Assembly: GCA_963824105.1 (NCBI GenBank)
Contig: CAWGNN010000011.1
Coordinates: 186,001 to 250,000, forward strand
DNA: 64,000 bases
From: CAWDVB01 sp963824105
GTDB lineage: Bacteria; Actinomycetota; Actinomycetes; Propionibacteriales; Nocardioidaceae
Reading direction: 5' to 3'
In this document: positions 31,551 to 40,286 of the stretch, one piece after another
Position numbering within the stretch: position 1 is the first letter of the stretch
Layout of the letters: each line of letters opens with the position of its first letter
The notes under the pieces: generated by a model
The model's input: only the letters and a program-made list of their open reading frames with translations
The model's database searches: none
Told to the model about the DNA's origin: nothing
Program-made: the position numbers and the translations under genes

Positions 31551-32746
31551 CCCAGGAAGCCACGGTCGCCGGGGCCGCGCCGTCGAGCCCAGCGTCGGAT
31601 CCGCTGTTGCGGGTCGAGGGACTGCAGATGTACTTCCCCGTGAAGTCGTCTGGCATCGTCCACCGCACGATCGCGCACGTGCAAGCAGTCGACGGGATCT
31701 CCTTCGAAGTGAATCGAGGCGCCTCCCTGGGCCTGGTCGGTGAGTCTGGATGCGGCAAGTCCACCACCGGCCGGATGATCTCGCGGCTGCTCAAGCCCAC
31801 CGATGGCACCATCGACTTCGAGGGCCGAGATGTGGCGACCCTGTCGCGCCGGGAGCTGAAGCCGCTGCGACGCGAGATCCAGATGATCTTCCAGGACCCG
31901 TACACCTCGCTGAATCCGCGGCACACGGTGGGAGCCATCGTCGGGGCCCCGCTGGCCATCCACAAGGTGCTGCCGAAGAACAAGATCCTGCCGCGCGTCC
32001 AGGAGTTGCTGGACATCGTGGGGCTGAACCCGGAGCACTACAACCGCTACCCGCACGAGTTCTCCGGAGGTCAGCGGCAGCGCATCGGTATCGCCCGGGC
32101 CCTCACCCTCCAGCCGAAGCTGTTGGTGGCCGACGAGCCCGTCTCGGCTCTGGACGTCTCCATCCAGGCGCAGGTGGTCAACCTGCTCCAGGACGTTCAG
32201 ACGGAGTTCAACATCTCCTTCTTGTTCATCGCGCATGACCTTGCGGTGGTCCGTCACTTCTGCCCGGAGGTCGCGGTGATGTACCTCGGCAAGATCGTCG
32301 AGATCGCCGACAGGGACACCATCTACGATCGCGCCCACCATCCGTACACCCAGGCGCTGCTTTCGGCCGTGCCGGACATCAAGCAAGCGTCGATCGGTGG
32401 TCGTCGTGAGCGGATCCGGCTGGAGGGCGATGTGCCCAGCCCGATCAACCCGCCGTCCGGGTGCCGGTTCCGGACACGCTGTTGGCTGGCCCAGGACATC
32501 TGCGCCAAGCAGGAGCCCCCGTTGATGCAGATCGGGCCTAAGCACAAGGTCGCCTGCCACTTCGCCGGGGAACTCGGGTCCGCGCCAACCACGCCGGTCA
32601 CCCTGTCGGCCCTCGGAGTGAACTCCAGGGGCGAGGAGGTCAGCGGAGCGACCAAGGATCCGAATCTGGAAACCCCCGGGTTCTCCGAGCGCTTCGTGCC
32701 ACTCGCCGATCGGGCGGCGGCCTCGCTTCCACTCGCCGACAAGTAG
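31547..32746 (+). CDS. dppF: Dipeptide ABC transporter ATP-binding protein DppF
   Basis: 399 aa. Walker A GESGCGKST, signature FSGGQRQRIGIARAL, Walker B LLVADEPVSALDVS, H-loop IAHDLA. The extension carries PSGCRFRTRCWLAQDIC, again a cysteine cluster, and then ~75 further residues without clear homology. GTG 31547 overlaps the dppD stop (GTGA). An alpha/beta hydrolase gene follows 15 bases after its stop. Confidence 0.93.
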   Translation: MTQEATVAGAAPSSPASDPLLRVEGLQMYFPVKSSGIVHRTIAHVQAVDGISFEVNRGASLGLVGESGCGKSTTGRMISRLLKPTDGTIDFEGRDVATLSRRELKPLRREIQMIFQDPYTSLNPRHTVGAIVGAPLAIHKVLPKNKILPRVQELLDIVGLNPEHYNRYPHEFSGGQRQRIGIARALTLQPKLLVADEPVSALDVSIQAQVVNLLQDVQTEFNISFLFIAHDLAVVRHFCPEVAVMYLGKIVEIADRDTIYDRAHHPYTQALLSAVPDIKQASIGGRRERIRLEGDVPSPINPPSGCRFRTRCWLAQDICAKQEPPLMQIGPKHKVACHFAGELGSAPTTPVTLSALGVNSRGEEVSGATKDPNLETPGFSERFVPLADRAAASLPLADK

Positions 32747-32761
32747 TCGGCCGGGGGATCA

Positions 32762-33631
32762 ATGAGCCTGCAGATGCTTGCCTTGGCGGACGGTCGCCAG
32801 CTCGAGTTCAGTGTGAGTGGGGCGGCTGAGGGGCCGGTCTGTCTGTTCCATCACGGAACCCCCGGCTCGGGGATGGCGCTGGACCCGGTGGTTGCTGCCG
32901 CGCTCGATCGGGGAGTCCGGTTGGTTGGCTACAGCCGTGCCGGCTACGGGGACTCCACCCGTCATCACGGGCGCAGCGTGGGCTCGGTGGCGGGGGACAT
33001 GCGAGAGCTCCTCGACCACCTCAAGGCCGACCGCTGTGCGACCTTCGGTTGGTCCGGAGGTGGCCCCCACGCGCTGGCTACCGCGGCCCTCCTCCCGTCC
33101 CGGGTCGTTGCCGTCGCATCGGTTGCCGGAGTGAAGCCCTTCACGACGTTGGACGACTGGACCGCGGGGATGGGTGAGGACAATGTGGAAGAGTTCGGCG
33201 CCGCTGTCCAAGGGGAGGAGATCCTCACTCCCGCCCTGGTCGAGGGCGCCGCAGCCATGCGAGAGGCATCCCCGGCCGACGTGATCAAGGAGATGGATTC
33301 GCTGCTGCCGCCGGTCGACCGAGAGGCGATGGCCGGCGCGCAGGGGGAGAATCTAGCGAGCTTCATGCAGTACGGGCTCCGCCAGGCCGACGGCTGGATC
33401 GACGATGATCTGGCGTTCGCGAGGGACTGGGAGTACGACCTCGCGGGCATCACCGTTCCCGCCTACATCTGGCAGGGGTCGGAGGATCTCGCGGTCCCGG
33501 CGCCCCACGCCGACGCTCTCGGGGCTGCTATCCGGCACGCCGAGGTACGCCGAGTGGACGGGGCTGGGCACATCTCGCTGGTGTTCGACCACATCGCGGA
33601 GGTCCTCGACGACCTGGTGCGGCACCTCTGA
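32762..33631 (+). CDS. Alpha/beta hydrolase
   Basis: 289 aa. The oxyanion region HHGTPGSG (about 30-37), nucleophile elbow GWSGGG with Ser98, acid candidate Asp242 in WQGSEDLAVP, and His270 in GAGHISLV give a complete catalytic triad. No signal peptide, so cytoplasmic. It begins 15 bases after dppF and is probably cotranscribed with the transporter, which hints at acting on imported peptides or esters (as proline iminopeptidases do), but the sequence does not settle the substrate. Confidence 0.85.
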   Translation: MSLQMLALADGRQLEFSVSGAAEGPVCLFHHGTPGSGMALDPVVAAALDRGVRLVGYSRAGYGDSTRHHGRSVGSVAGDMRELLDHLKADRCATFGWSGGGPHALATAALLPSRVVAVASVAGVKPFTTLDDWTAGMGEDNVEEFGAAVQGEEILTPALVEGAAAMREASPADVIKEMDSLLPPVDREAMAGAQGENLASFMQYGLRQADGWIDDDLAFARDWEYDLAGITVPAYIWQGSEDLAVPAPHADALGAAIRHAEVRRVDGAGHISLVFDHIAEVLDDLVRHL

Positions 33632-33648
33632 CCTCGCACCATCGGCGG

Positions 33649-33654
33649 TAGGGT
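33649..33654 (+). promoter_or_regulatory. -10 box TAGGGT, leaderless start of rarA
   Basis: TAGGGT is followed by 6 bases and GTG 33661, with no ribosome binding site between them. The spacing is the same as for pdxT and the diguanylate cyclase. Confidence 0.55.
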
Positions 33655-33660
33655 CGCGCC

Positions 33661-35031
33661 GTGGAGGGGCTCTTCGACTACGGCGACACACCGCCCTCGC
33701 AAGCGGGCAGTCTGGTCGGCAACGACCACGCCTCGGCCCCGCTGGCCGTCCGCATGCGCCCGCGGACACTCGACGAACTGGCCGGTCAGGACCACCTGAA
33801 GGCGCCCGGCTCGCCGCTGCGGTTGCTGGTCGAGAGCGATCGCTCCACGTCCGTGCTGCTGTGGGGCCCACCCGGAACGGGCAAGACCACGATCGCGTCG
33901 ATCGTCAGCCAGCAGACGGGTCGCCACTTCGTGGAGATCTCAGCTGTGTCGGCAGGGGTGAAAGACGTCCGGAGCGCCATCGATGGGGCACGCGCCAGGC
34001 TCGCCCGGTCGGGGACCGAGACGGTCCTCTTCATCGACGAGGTGCACCGCTTCAGCAAGGCCCAGCAGGACGCCCTGCTGCCCGGTGTGGAGAACCGTTG
34101 GGTGACCCTCATCGCTGCCACGACCGAGAATCCCCAGTTCTCGGTGATCTCGCCCCTGCTCTCCCGTTCTCTGCTGCTCACCCTGGAACCGCTCACCGAG
34201 GAGCAGATCCGGTCGCTGCTTCTCCAAGCCGTGTCCGGCGACCGGGGATTGGCCGGGCGGATCGCCCTCGACGAGGCTGCGCTGGAGCATCTGGTGAGGC
34301 TCTCCGGCGGTGACGCCCGGCGGGCCCTGACCTACCTGGAGGCCGCGGCAGCGGCCGCGGAGTCGACGGGAGCGGAGTCGATCAGCCTGGAGATCGCGGA
34401 GACCGCGGTCGACCGGGCTGCGGTCCGCTACGACCGGGCGGGCGACCAGCACTACGACGTGATCAGCGCGTTCATCAAGTCGGTGCGCGGGAGCGACGTC
34501 AACGCGGCCCTGCACTACCTGGCCCGGATGATCGCTGCGGGCGAGGACCCGCGCTTCATCACCCGGCGGCTGATCGTCCTCGCCAGCGAGGACATCGGAC
34601 TAGCCGACCCGACGGCGCTCACGACGGCCGTGGCAGCGGCGCAGGCAGTCGCACTCATCGGGATGCCCGAAGGGCAGCTCACCCTCGCCCACGCGACGAT
34701 CGCGCTCGCCCTGGCGCCCAAGTCGAACTCGGTGACACTCGCGATCGGTCGGGCCCGAGGCGACATCGACGCGGGCCGGATCGGCATCGTCCCCACCCAC
34801 CTCCGCGATGCGCACTATCCGGGAGCACGGGACCTCGGCCACGGCACGGGGTACCGCTACGCACATGACGCCCCGTACGGCGTCGCTGCCCAGCAGTACC
34901 TCCCCGACGAGCTGAAGGACGCCTCCTACTACGAGCCCAGCGACCACGGAGCCGAAGCGTCCGCGAGCCAGCGCTGGGAGCGGTTGCAGCAGCTACTGCG
35001 CGACGAGAGTGGAGGCCCAGGGAGACGGTAG
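33661..35031 (+). CDS. rarA: Replication-associated recombination protein A (RarA/MgsA)
   Basis: 456 aa AAA+ ATPase of the clamp-loader clade. PLAVRMRPRTLDELAGQDHL opens the conserved part; Walker A GPPGTGKTT (about residue 69), Walker B LFIDEVHRFSKAQQDALLP, sensor 1 AATTENP. The C-terminal region (HYDVISAFIKSVRGSDVNAALHYLARM, then the tetramerisation domain) is complete. It acts at stalled replication forks. The TAG stop forms part of a -10 box for the next gene. Confidence 0.94.
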   Translation: MEGLFDYGDTPPSQAGSLVGNDHASAPLAVRMRPRTLDELAGQDHLKAPGSPLRLLVESDRSTSVLLWGPPGTGKTTIASIVSQQTGRHFVEISAVSAGVKDVRSAIDGARARLARSGTETVLFIDEVHRFSKAQQDALLPGVENRWVTLIAATTENPQFSVISPLLSRSLLLTLEPLTEEQIRSLLLQAVSGDRGLAGRIALDEAALEHLVRLSGGDARRALTYLEAAAAAAESTGAESISLEIAETAVDRAAVRYDRAGDQHYDVISAFIKSVRGSDVNAALHYLARMIAAGEDPRFITRRLIVLASEDIGLADPTALTTAVAAAQAVALIGMPEGQLTLAHATIALALAPKSNSVTLAIGRARGDIDAGRIGIVPTHLRDAHYPGARDLGHGTGYRYAHDAPYGVAAQQYLPDELKDASYYEPSDHGAEASASQRWERLQQLLRDESGGPGRR

Positions 35032-35034
35032 GGT
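35029..35034 (+). promoter_or_regulatory. -10 box TAGGGT made in part from the rarA stop codon
   Basis: The TAG stop of rarA (35029-35031) is the first half of TAGGGT, 8 bases before ATG 35043. This would give a leaderless or nearly leaderless transcript for the alaS operon. Confidence 0.45.
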
Positions 35035-35042
35035 TTCGAGGC

Positions 35043-35618
35043 ATGGCGATGTGGGTTGCTCTCGGTCTCTCGATCGCCGGGGTCGCACTGCTCGCCACCC
35101 TGGCGATCTTCTGGGCGGTCTTCTGGACACGACGGTCCCGGGCTGCCCGGGAAGAGCTGCGGGTCTCCCAGCAGGCCCTGGCATCGCTGCACGAGGCGGT
35201 CGCCGAGCTGCAGCGGCAGGTGGACCGGCAGGACCGGCAACTGGCCACCCGCCCCGACGCGGCCCTGGTCATCACCAGTCTCGGGTCGGAGCAGGCCGGT
35301 CTCGAGCCCGGCCCGATCGCCTTGCGCCCGACCATCACCGAGCGGCTCGCCTCCGGGACGGAGAGCGGCCTGGCCCGCTTCCTCTCCCGGCAGGCGGACG
35401 GGCCCCGCGCGCTCCGGCGAATCGTCGACCGGGGGGCGGTGCGCGTGGTCTCACTCGGGTTCGGTGTCGCGCACGCGCTGCGTCCCGAAGCACGCGACCG
35501 GATCGAGTTCGCCTCCCGTGCTGGTATGCGACGCTCCCGTCGTCAGCGCGAGCGCGAGATGCGACTTGCCCGGCGGTTGATCCGTGGCGGTCACGTCGCT
35601 GCCTCGGAGGACCGGTGA
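35043..35618 (+). CDS. Membrane-anchored coiled-coil protein, function unknown (DUF948-like position)
   Basis: 191 aa. One N-terminal membrane helix (WVALGLSIAGVALLATLAIFW) is followed by a short coiled coil (about 30-75; AREELRVSQQALASLHEAVAELQRQ) and a basic C-terminus (MRRSRRQREREMRLARRL). Streptomycetes have a DUF948 membrane protein at this spot before alaS, but only the architecture clearly agrees. ATG 35043; ATG 35049 is an alternative. Its stop overlaps the next gene (GTGA). Confidence 0.7.
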   Translation: MAMWVALGLSIAGVALLATLAIFWAVFWTRRSRAAREELRVSQQALASLHEAVAELQRQVDRQDRQLATRPDAALVITSLGSEQAGLEPGPIALRPTITERLASGTESGLARFLSRQADGPRALRRIVDRGAVRVVSLGFGVAHALRPEARDRIEFASRAGMRRSRRQREREMRLARRLIRGGHVAASEDR

Positions 35619-35989
35619 AGCGCACCGCCTGGTTCGTGGTCGGGGCGGCGGCCGGTGCGGTCGCGGTGACCCGGGCCAAGCGCGCATCGCAGGCCCTTAC
35701 TTACGACGGGATCACTGACCGCCTGGCCGGGCTCTTTGCCGGCGCGCGCGTCTTCGGTGAGGAGGTCGTCGCCGCAGCGGCCAAGAAGGAGGCCGACCTG
35801 CACGGTTGGGTCGGGCTCGGGGAGAATGAGCGTTCCGTCGGGGGTGCCGAGGTGATCCAGCTCGACTCGGTGCGCTTCGAGCAGCGCCGGCTCGCCAGCG
35901 AGGCATCCCACGACCGGACACACCCGCCCACAGGCGAGACCCCGGACGAGACCCCAGACGAGACCCCAGACGAGAAAGGCACCCCTTGA
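35615..35989 (+). CDS. Small membrane-associated protein (DUF6167-like)
   Basis: 124 aa. VKRTAWFVVGAAAGAVAVTRAKRA is a short N-terminal hydrophobic segment with flanking basic residues, followed by a helical DGITDRLAGLFAGARVFGEEVVAAAAKKEADLHGWVGL. It matches the small protein usually found directly before alaS in actinobacteria. The C-terminus consists of DETP repeats encoded by a 12-bp tandem repeat. GTG 35615 overlaps the previous stop, and the TGA shares one base with the alaS ATG. Confidence 0.75.
   Translation: MKRTAWFVVGAAAGAVAVTRAKRASQALTYDGITDRLAGLFAGARVFGEEVVAAAAKKEADLHGWVGLGENERSVGGAEVIQLDSVRFEQRRLASEASHDRTHPPTGETPDETPDETPDEKGTP
35933..35975 (+). repeat. 12-bp tandem repeat coding for (D/G)ETP
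   Basis: The unit GACGAGACCCCA (first copy slightly different) repeats from 35933: full copies at 35933, 35945 and 35957, and a partial one at 35969. It keeps the frame and gives the acidic tail GETPDETPDETPDE. Copy number probably varies between strains. Confidence 0.85.
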
Positions 35990-38682
35990 TGGACACCGCC
36001 GAAATCCGGCGCCGCTTCATCTCGCACTTCGAGGAGCGCGGTCACACGGTCGTGCCGTCGGCGTCGCTGATCCTCGACGACCCGAACCTGCTGTTCGTGA
36101 ACGCCGGGATGGTCCAGTTCAAGCCGTACTTCCTCGGTCAGGAGACGCCGCCGTACCCCCGCGCGGTGAGCGTGCAGAAGTGTGTGCGGACCCTCGACAT
36201 CGAGGAGGTCGGCAAGACCACCCGCCACGGCACCTTCTTCCAGATGAACGGCAACTTCTCGTTCGGCAACTACTTCAAGGAGGGAGCCATCGAGCTCGCC
36301 TGGGAGCTGGTGACCAAGCCTCAGGACGAGGGCGGTTACGGCTTCGACGAGTCGGTGCTCTACGCCAGCGTCTACCAGGATGACGACGAGGCGATCGGCT
36401 TCTGGAAGAAGGTCGCCGGCCTACCGGACGACCGGATCATCCGGCTCGGCAAGAAGGACAACTACTGGTCGATGGGCGTCCCCGGACCGGGAGGGCCGTG
36501 CAGCGAAATCCTCATCGACCGGGGCCCGGAGTTCGGGGCGGACCGGGACTGGGACGCCGGCGACCGGTACATGGAGTTCTGGAACCTGGTCTTCATGCAG
36601 GACGAGCTGAGCGCGGTCCGGTCGAAGGAGGACTTCGACGTCAAGGGGTCGCTGCCGCAGCGGAACATCGACACCGGCATGGGCCTGGAGCGGGTCGCCT
36701 ATCTGCTCCAGGGCAAGAGCAACATGTACGAGATCGACGAGATGTTTCCCGTGATCGAGAAGGCCTCGGAGCTCTCGGGTCGCCGGTATGGAGCAGGCGG
36801 CCACGACGGCCATGCCGATGATGTCCGCTTCCGGGTCGTCGCCGACCACGTCCGCAGCGCCATGATGCTCATCGGCGACGGCGTTACCCCCGGAAACGAG
36901 GCACGCGGCTACGTGCTGCGCCGCCTGCTCCGGCGTGCGATCCGCTCCATGCGGCTGCTCGGCGTGGAGGATCCTGTCCTTCCCGAGCTCTTCCCGGTCA
37001 GCCGGGACAAGATGAAACTGTCCTACCCCGAGGTCGAGGCTGACTGGAAGCGCATCTCGACCGTGGCTTACGCCGAGGAGGAGGCCTTCCGGCAGACGCT
37101 GCGGGCCGGCACCCAGATCTTCGACGTGGCCGCGAGTGAGGCCAAGCGGGCCGGCAGCGCCCGGCTCAGCGGGGAGAAGGCATTCGCCCTGCACGACACC
37201 TACGGGTTCCCCATCGACCTGACCCTCGAGATGGCCGCCGAGCAAGGGCTCGAAGTCGACCACGAGGGCTTCCGCAGGCTGATGGACGAGCAGCGCCAGC
37301 GGGCCAAGGCTGACGCCAGGGCAAAGAAGTCCAAGCACGGGGAGACCGGGGCCTATCGGGAGGTCGCGGACACGCTGGGTGAGGCGGTGCGCTTCACCGG
37401 GTACGACGAAGTGGTCTCCGAAGCGACGGTGCGGGCGTTGATCGGGGACGGCGACGGCCTCGGCATGATCACCTCGGCCCGCGCCGGCGAGGAGGTCGAG
37501 CTGGTCTTGGACCGCACGCCCTTCTACGCCGAGGGCGGCGGCCAGCTGGCCGACCGGGGGATCATCGAGTTCGCCAACGGCGCGAAGGTCGAGGTGCTCG
37601 ACGTCCAGTCGCCGATCACCGGGCTGATCGTCCACCAGGTCCGCGTCCTCGAAGGCGAGGTGGCTCCCGGGGAGCCCGCGCACGCGCTGGTCGACGTGGA
37701 GCGCCGCCTGGCCATCTCCCGCGCCCACACCGCGACCCATATGGTGCACAAGGCGTTCCGCGAGGCGCTGGGGGAGACCGCCACACAGGCCGGGTCGGAG
37801 AACGCCCCGGGCCGCTTCCGCTTCGACTTCTCGGCGACCGGGGCGGTCCCCGGCTCGGTGATGACCGACGTGGAGGCACGGGTGAACGACCTGGTCCTGG
37901 CCGACCTCCCGGTCCACGCCGAGGTCATGAGCCAGGCCGAGGCGATCAAGTCCGGGGCGATGGCCCTCTTCGGTGAGAAGTACGGCGACACGGTGCGCGT
38001 GGTCTCCGTCGGCGACTGGGCCCGTGAGCTCTGCGGCGGCACACACACGCATCGGTCGGCGCAGCTCGGCGTGGTCAAGCTGCTCGGTGAGTCCAGCATC
38101 GGCTCCGGGGTGCGCCGGGTCGAGGCTCTCGTCGGAGCGGACGCCTACCGGTTCCTGGCTCGCGAGCATGTCCTGGTCGCCCATCTCAGCGACGCCCTGA
38201 AAGCGCGCCCGGAAGAACTCCCCGAACGGGTCAACGACTTGGTCGAGCGACTCCGAGCGGCGGAGAAGGAGATCGACCGGATCAAGATGAGCCAGCTGCT
38301 CGCCTCGGCCGGAGACCTCGCCGCGGGAGCCAAGGACCTGGCCGGGGTCGCCTTCGTCGGCACCCACGTCCCCGGGGCCGGTGGTGGCGACGTGCGATCG
38401 CTGGCGCTGGAGATCCGTGCTCGGCTGGGGGACCGACCCGGGGTCGTGGCCGTGGTGGGCACCGACGGGGAGAAGGCGTCCATCGTGGTCGCGGCGAACG
38501 ACCAAGCCCAGGCACGGGGTCTGTCCGCGAACGACCTGGTCCGCGATGCCGGTGAGGTCCTGGGAGGACGCGGTGGCGGCAAGGCCGACGTCGCCCAGGG
38601 AGGCGGCTCGGAGGTCGACCGTGTCGACGAAGCGCTGCAGCGTCTGGAACAGGCGGTCGGTTTGGTCGCCGGACGAGCCTGA
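35989..38682 (+). CDS. alaS: Alanine--tRNA ligase
   Basis: 897 aa, full length. The class II catalytic domain opens with MDTAEIRRRFISHFEERGH and FVNAGMVQFKPYFLG. The editing domain has the zinc motif HTATHMVHKAF and CGGTHTHRSAQLG. The C-terminal C-Ala domain (VAFVGTHVPGAGGGDVRSLAL ... RGGGKADVAQGGG) is present. ATG 35989 shares its A with the TGA of the upstream gene, so it is coupled to the two small membrane proteins; ruvX starts on the base after its stop. Confidence 0.96.
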   Translation: MDTAEIRRRFISHFEERGHTVVPSASLILDDPNLLFVNAGMVQFKPYFLGQETPPYPRAVSVQKCVRTLDIEEVGKTTRHGTFFQMNGNFSFGNYFKEGAIELAWELVTKPQDEGGYGFDESVLYASVYQDDDEAIGFWKKVAGLPDDRIIRLGKKDNYWSMGVPGPGGPCSEILIDRGPEFGADRDWDAGDRYMEFWNLVFMQDELSAVRSKEDFDVKGSLPQRNIDTGMGLERVAYLLQGKSNMYEIDEMFPVIEKASELSGRRYGAGGHDGHADDVRFRVVADHVRSAMMLIGDGVTPGNEARGYVLRRLLRRAIRSMRLLGVEDPVLPELFPVSRDKMKLSYPEVEADWKRISTVAYAEEEAFRQTLRAGTQIFDVAASEAKRAGSARLSGEKAFALHDTYGFPIDLTLEMAAEQGLEVDHEGFRRLMDEQRQRAKADARAKKSKHGETGAYREVADTLGEAVRFTGYDEVVSEATVRALIGDGDGLGMITSARAGEEVELVLDRTPFYAEGGGQLADRGIIEFANGAKVEVLDVQSPITGLIVHQVRVLEGEVAPGEPAHALVDVERRLAISRAHTATHMVHKAFREALGETATQAGSENAPGRFRFDFSATGAVPGSVMTDVEARVNDLVLADLPVHAEVMSQAEAIKSGAMALFGEKYGDTVRVVSVGDWARELCGGTHTHRSAQLGVVKLLGESSIGSGVRRVEALVGADAYRFLAREHVLVAHLSDALKARPEELPERVNDLVERLRAAEKEIDRIKMSQLLASAGDLAAGAKDLAGVAFVGTHVPGAGGGDVRSLALEIRARLGDRPGVVAVVGTDGEKASIVVAANDQAQARGLSANDLVRDAGEVLGGRGGGKADVAQGGGSEVDRVDEALQRLEQAVGLVAGRA

Positions 38683-39141
38683 ATGCGCGCCGGGGTCCGG
38701 CTGGGGATCGACGTCGGAGAGGTCAGGATCGGCGTCGCGCGCAGCGACCCCTCCGGCCTGATCGCGACTCCTGTGGAGACCGTGGCCCGCGGAGAGGGTG
38801 ATCTGACCCGGATCCGGGCCATCGTGGACGAGGAGGAGGCCGTCGAGGTCATCGTCGGGCTGCCACGATCGCTCTCCGGAGGGGAGGGGCCCGCGGCAGT
38901 CAAGGTGCGCGTCTTCGCCGGGGCGATTGCAGAGGCTGTCCGACCCATCCCGGTGCGCCTGTACGACGAGAGATTGTCGACCGTGACTGCCGAGTGGGCA
39001 CTGCGCGGTCGCAAACCGAAGGCGCGCCGCGCCGTGGTCGACCAAGCGGCTGCCACAGTGATCCTGCAGAATGCCTTGGAGAACGAGCGCGCAACAGGAC
39101 GGCCGCCGGGGGAATCGGTCGAGATCGAGGAGCACGAGTGA
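38683..39141 (+). CDS. ruvX: Putative pre-16S rRNA nuclease / Holliday junction resolvase-like protein (YqgF)
   Basis: 152 aa RNase-H-like fold. RLGIDVGEVRIGVARSDP carries the first catalytic aspartate, EVIVGLPRSLSGGEGPAA follows, and VRLYDERLSTVTAEWAL and VVDQAAATVILQNAL hold the remaining acidic residues. E. coli YqgF acts in maturing the 5' end of 16S rRNA. Immediately follows alaS, and its stop overlaps the mltG start. Confidence 0.92.
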   Translation: MRAGVRLGIDVGEVRIGVARSDPSGLIATPVETVARGEGDLTRIRAIVDEEEAVEVIVGLPRSLSGGEGPAAVKVRVFAGAIAEAVRPIPVRLYDERLSTVTAEWALRGRKPKARRAVVDQAAATVILQNALENERATGRPPGESVEIEEHE

Positions 39142-40286
39142 CGATCGACGACGACGTCGAGCCCATCTTCAGCGGTTCGTCAGAGCCGGCCCGACCCCGG
39201 AAGGCGCGGACCCGGCTCGGCTGCCTCTTCTTGGTGCTGGTTCTCGTCCTGATCGGCGGCGGCACGACGTACCTCGTCAGTGCCGGGTGGGGCCGCATCC
39301 AGCACAAGTTCTTCTACACGCCACCGGACTACCAGGGCCCTGGGACCGGGAAGGTCGTCATCCAGGTCAAGCAGGGGAACACCGCAACCGAGATCGGCAA
39401 GACGCTGTACGACGCGGGAGTGGTTGCCAGTGTCGATGCATTCAGCAGAGCCGCGGCGGCTGACTCGCGCAGCCTCGGGATCGAGGTCGGGTACTACGAG
39501 CTCGCCAAGCAGATGTCGGCGTCAGCCGCCCTGGAGGTGCTGGTCAACCCGAAGAACCTGATTCAGGACTTCGTGACTCTTCCCGAAGGTCTACGGCTCA
39601 GTCAGATCACGACCTCGTTGGCCACCCAGACGAAGATCTCGGCCAAGCGGTGGACCAAGGCGATCTCTCAGGCGAAGCTTCCGCCGGAGGCCAAGGGCGA
39701 CGCGGAAGGGTTCCTCTTCCCGGCCACCTACACGATGACTCCCGGGGAGACCCCCGGTGAGCTGATCGCCGCGATGGTGGCTCGATACAACCAGGCGGCC
39801 AACACCGTGGGGCTCAAGCAGGGCGCGTCGGCACTCGGCATGTCTGTGCGAGACGTGGTCATCGTGGCGAGCATCGTGCAGAAGGAGGTTCGCGACGTCA
39901 AGGACATGCCGTCGGTGGCCGAGGTCATCTACAACCGGCTCGACGGCACCTGCAGCTCACAGGGGATCCCCCCAGGGCTGCTGCAGATGGACTCGACGGT
40001 CCACTACGCGGCGGGCGTGACCGGTCAGGTCTTCACGACCGACAAGATGCGGAACTCCAACTCGCCGTACAACACCTACAAGTTCGCGGGGCTACCCCCC
40101 GGGCCGATCTCGGCCCCAGGCGAGACCGCTCTCACCGCAGCGCTCAACCCGACCCACGACGGCTGGTGCTACTTCGTCACGGTCAACATCGCGACCGGGC
40201 AGACCAAGTTCGCCAAGACGCTCGCCGAGCACAACGCCAACGTCGCCGAGCTGACGAAGTACTGCAGGAAGTCCGACCTGTGCTGA
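39138..40286 (+). CDS. mltG: Endolytic murein transglycosylase MltG (YceG-like)
   Basis: 382 aa. Short cytoplasmic N-terminus, one membrane helix (LGCLFLVLVLVLIGGGTTYLV, about 28-48), a LysM-like segment (KVVIQVKQGNTATEIGKTL), then the catalytic YceG domain with DVVIVASIVQKEV, VIYNRLD and GLPPGPISAPGETALTAALNP. It cleaves nascent glycan strands at the outer face of the membrane and so sets strand length. GTG 39138 has GAGGAG 5 bases upstream and overlaps the ruvX stop. Three cysteines lie close to the C-terminus and the helix. Confidence 0.94.
   Translation: MTIDDDVEPIFSGSSEPARPRKARTRLGCLFLVLVLVLIGGGTTYLVSAGWGRIQHKFFYTPPDYQGPGTGKVVIQVKQGNTATEIGKTLYDAGVVASVDAFSRAAAADSRSLGIEVGYYELAKQMSASAALEVLVNPKNLIQDFVTLPEGLRLSQITTSLATQTKISAKRWTKAISQAKLPPEAKGDAEGFLFPATYTMTPGETPGELIAAMVARYNQAANTVGLKQGASALGMSVRDVVIVASIVQKEVRDVKDMPSVAEVIYNRLDGTCSSQGIPPGLLQMDSTVHYAAGVTGQVFTTDKMRNSNSPYNTYKFAGLPPGPISAPGETALTAALNPTHDGWCYFVTVNIATGQTKFAKTLAEHNANVAELTKYCRKSDLC

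Noticed and set aside
36421..39135. Open frame of 904 codons on the minus strand opposite alaS and ruvX
   Set aside because: It covers two well-conserved plus-strand genes and has no motif or ribosome binding site; antisense shadow.
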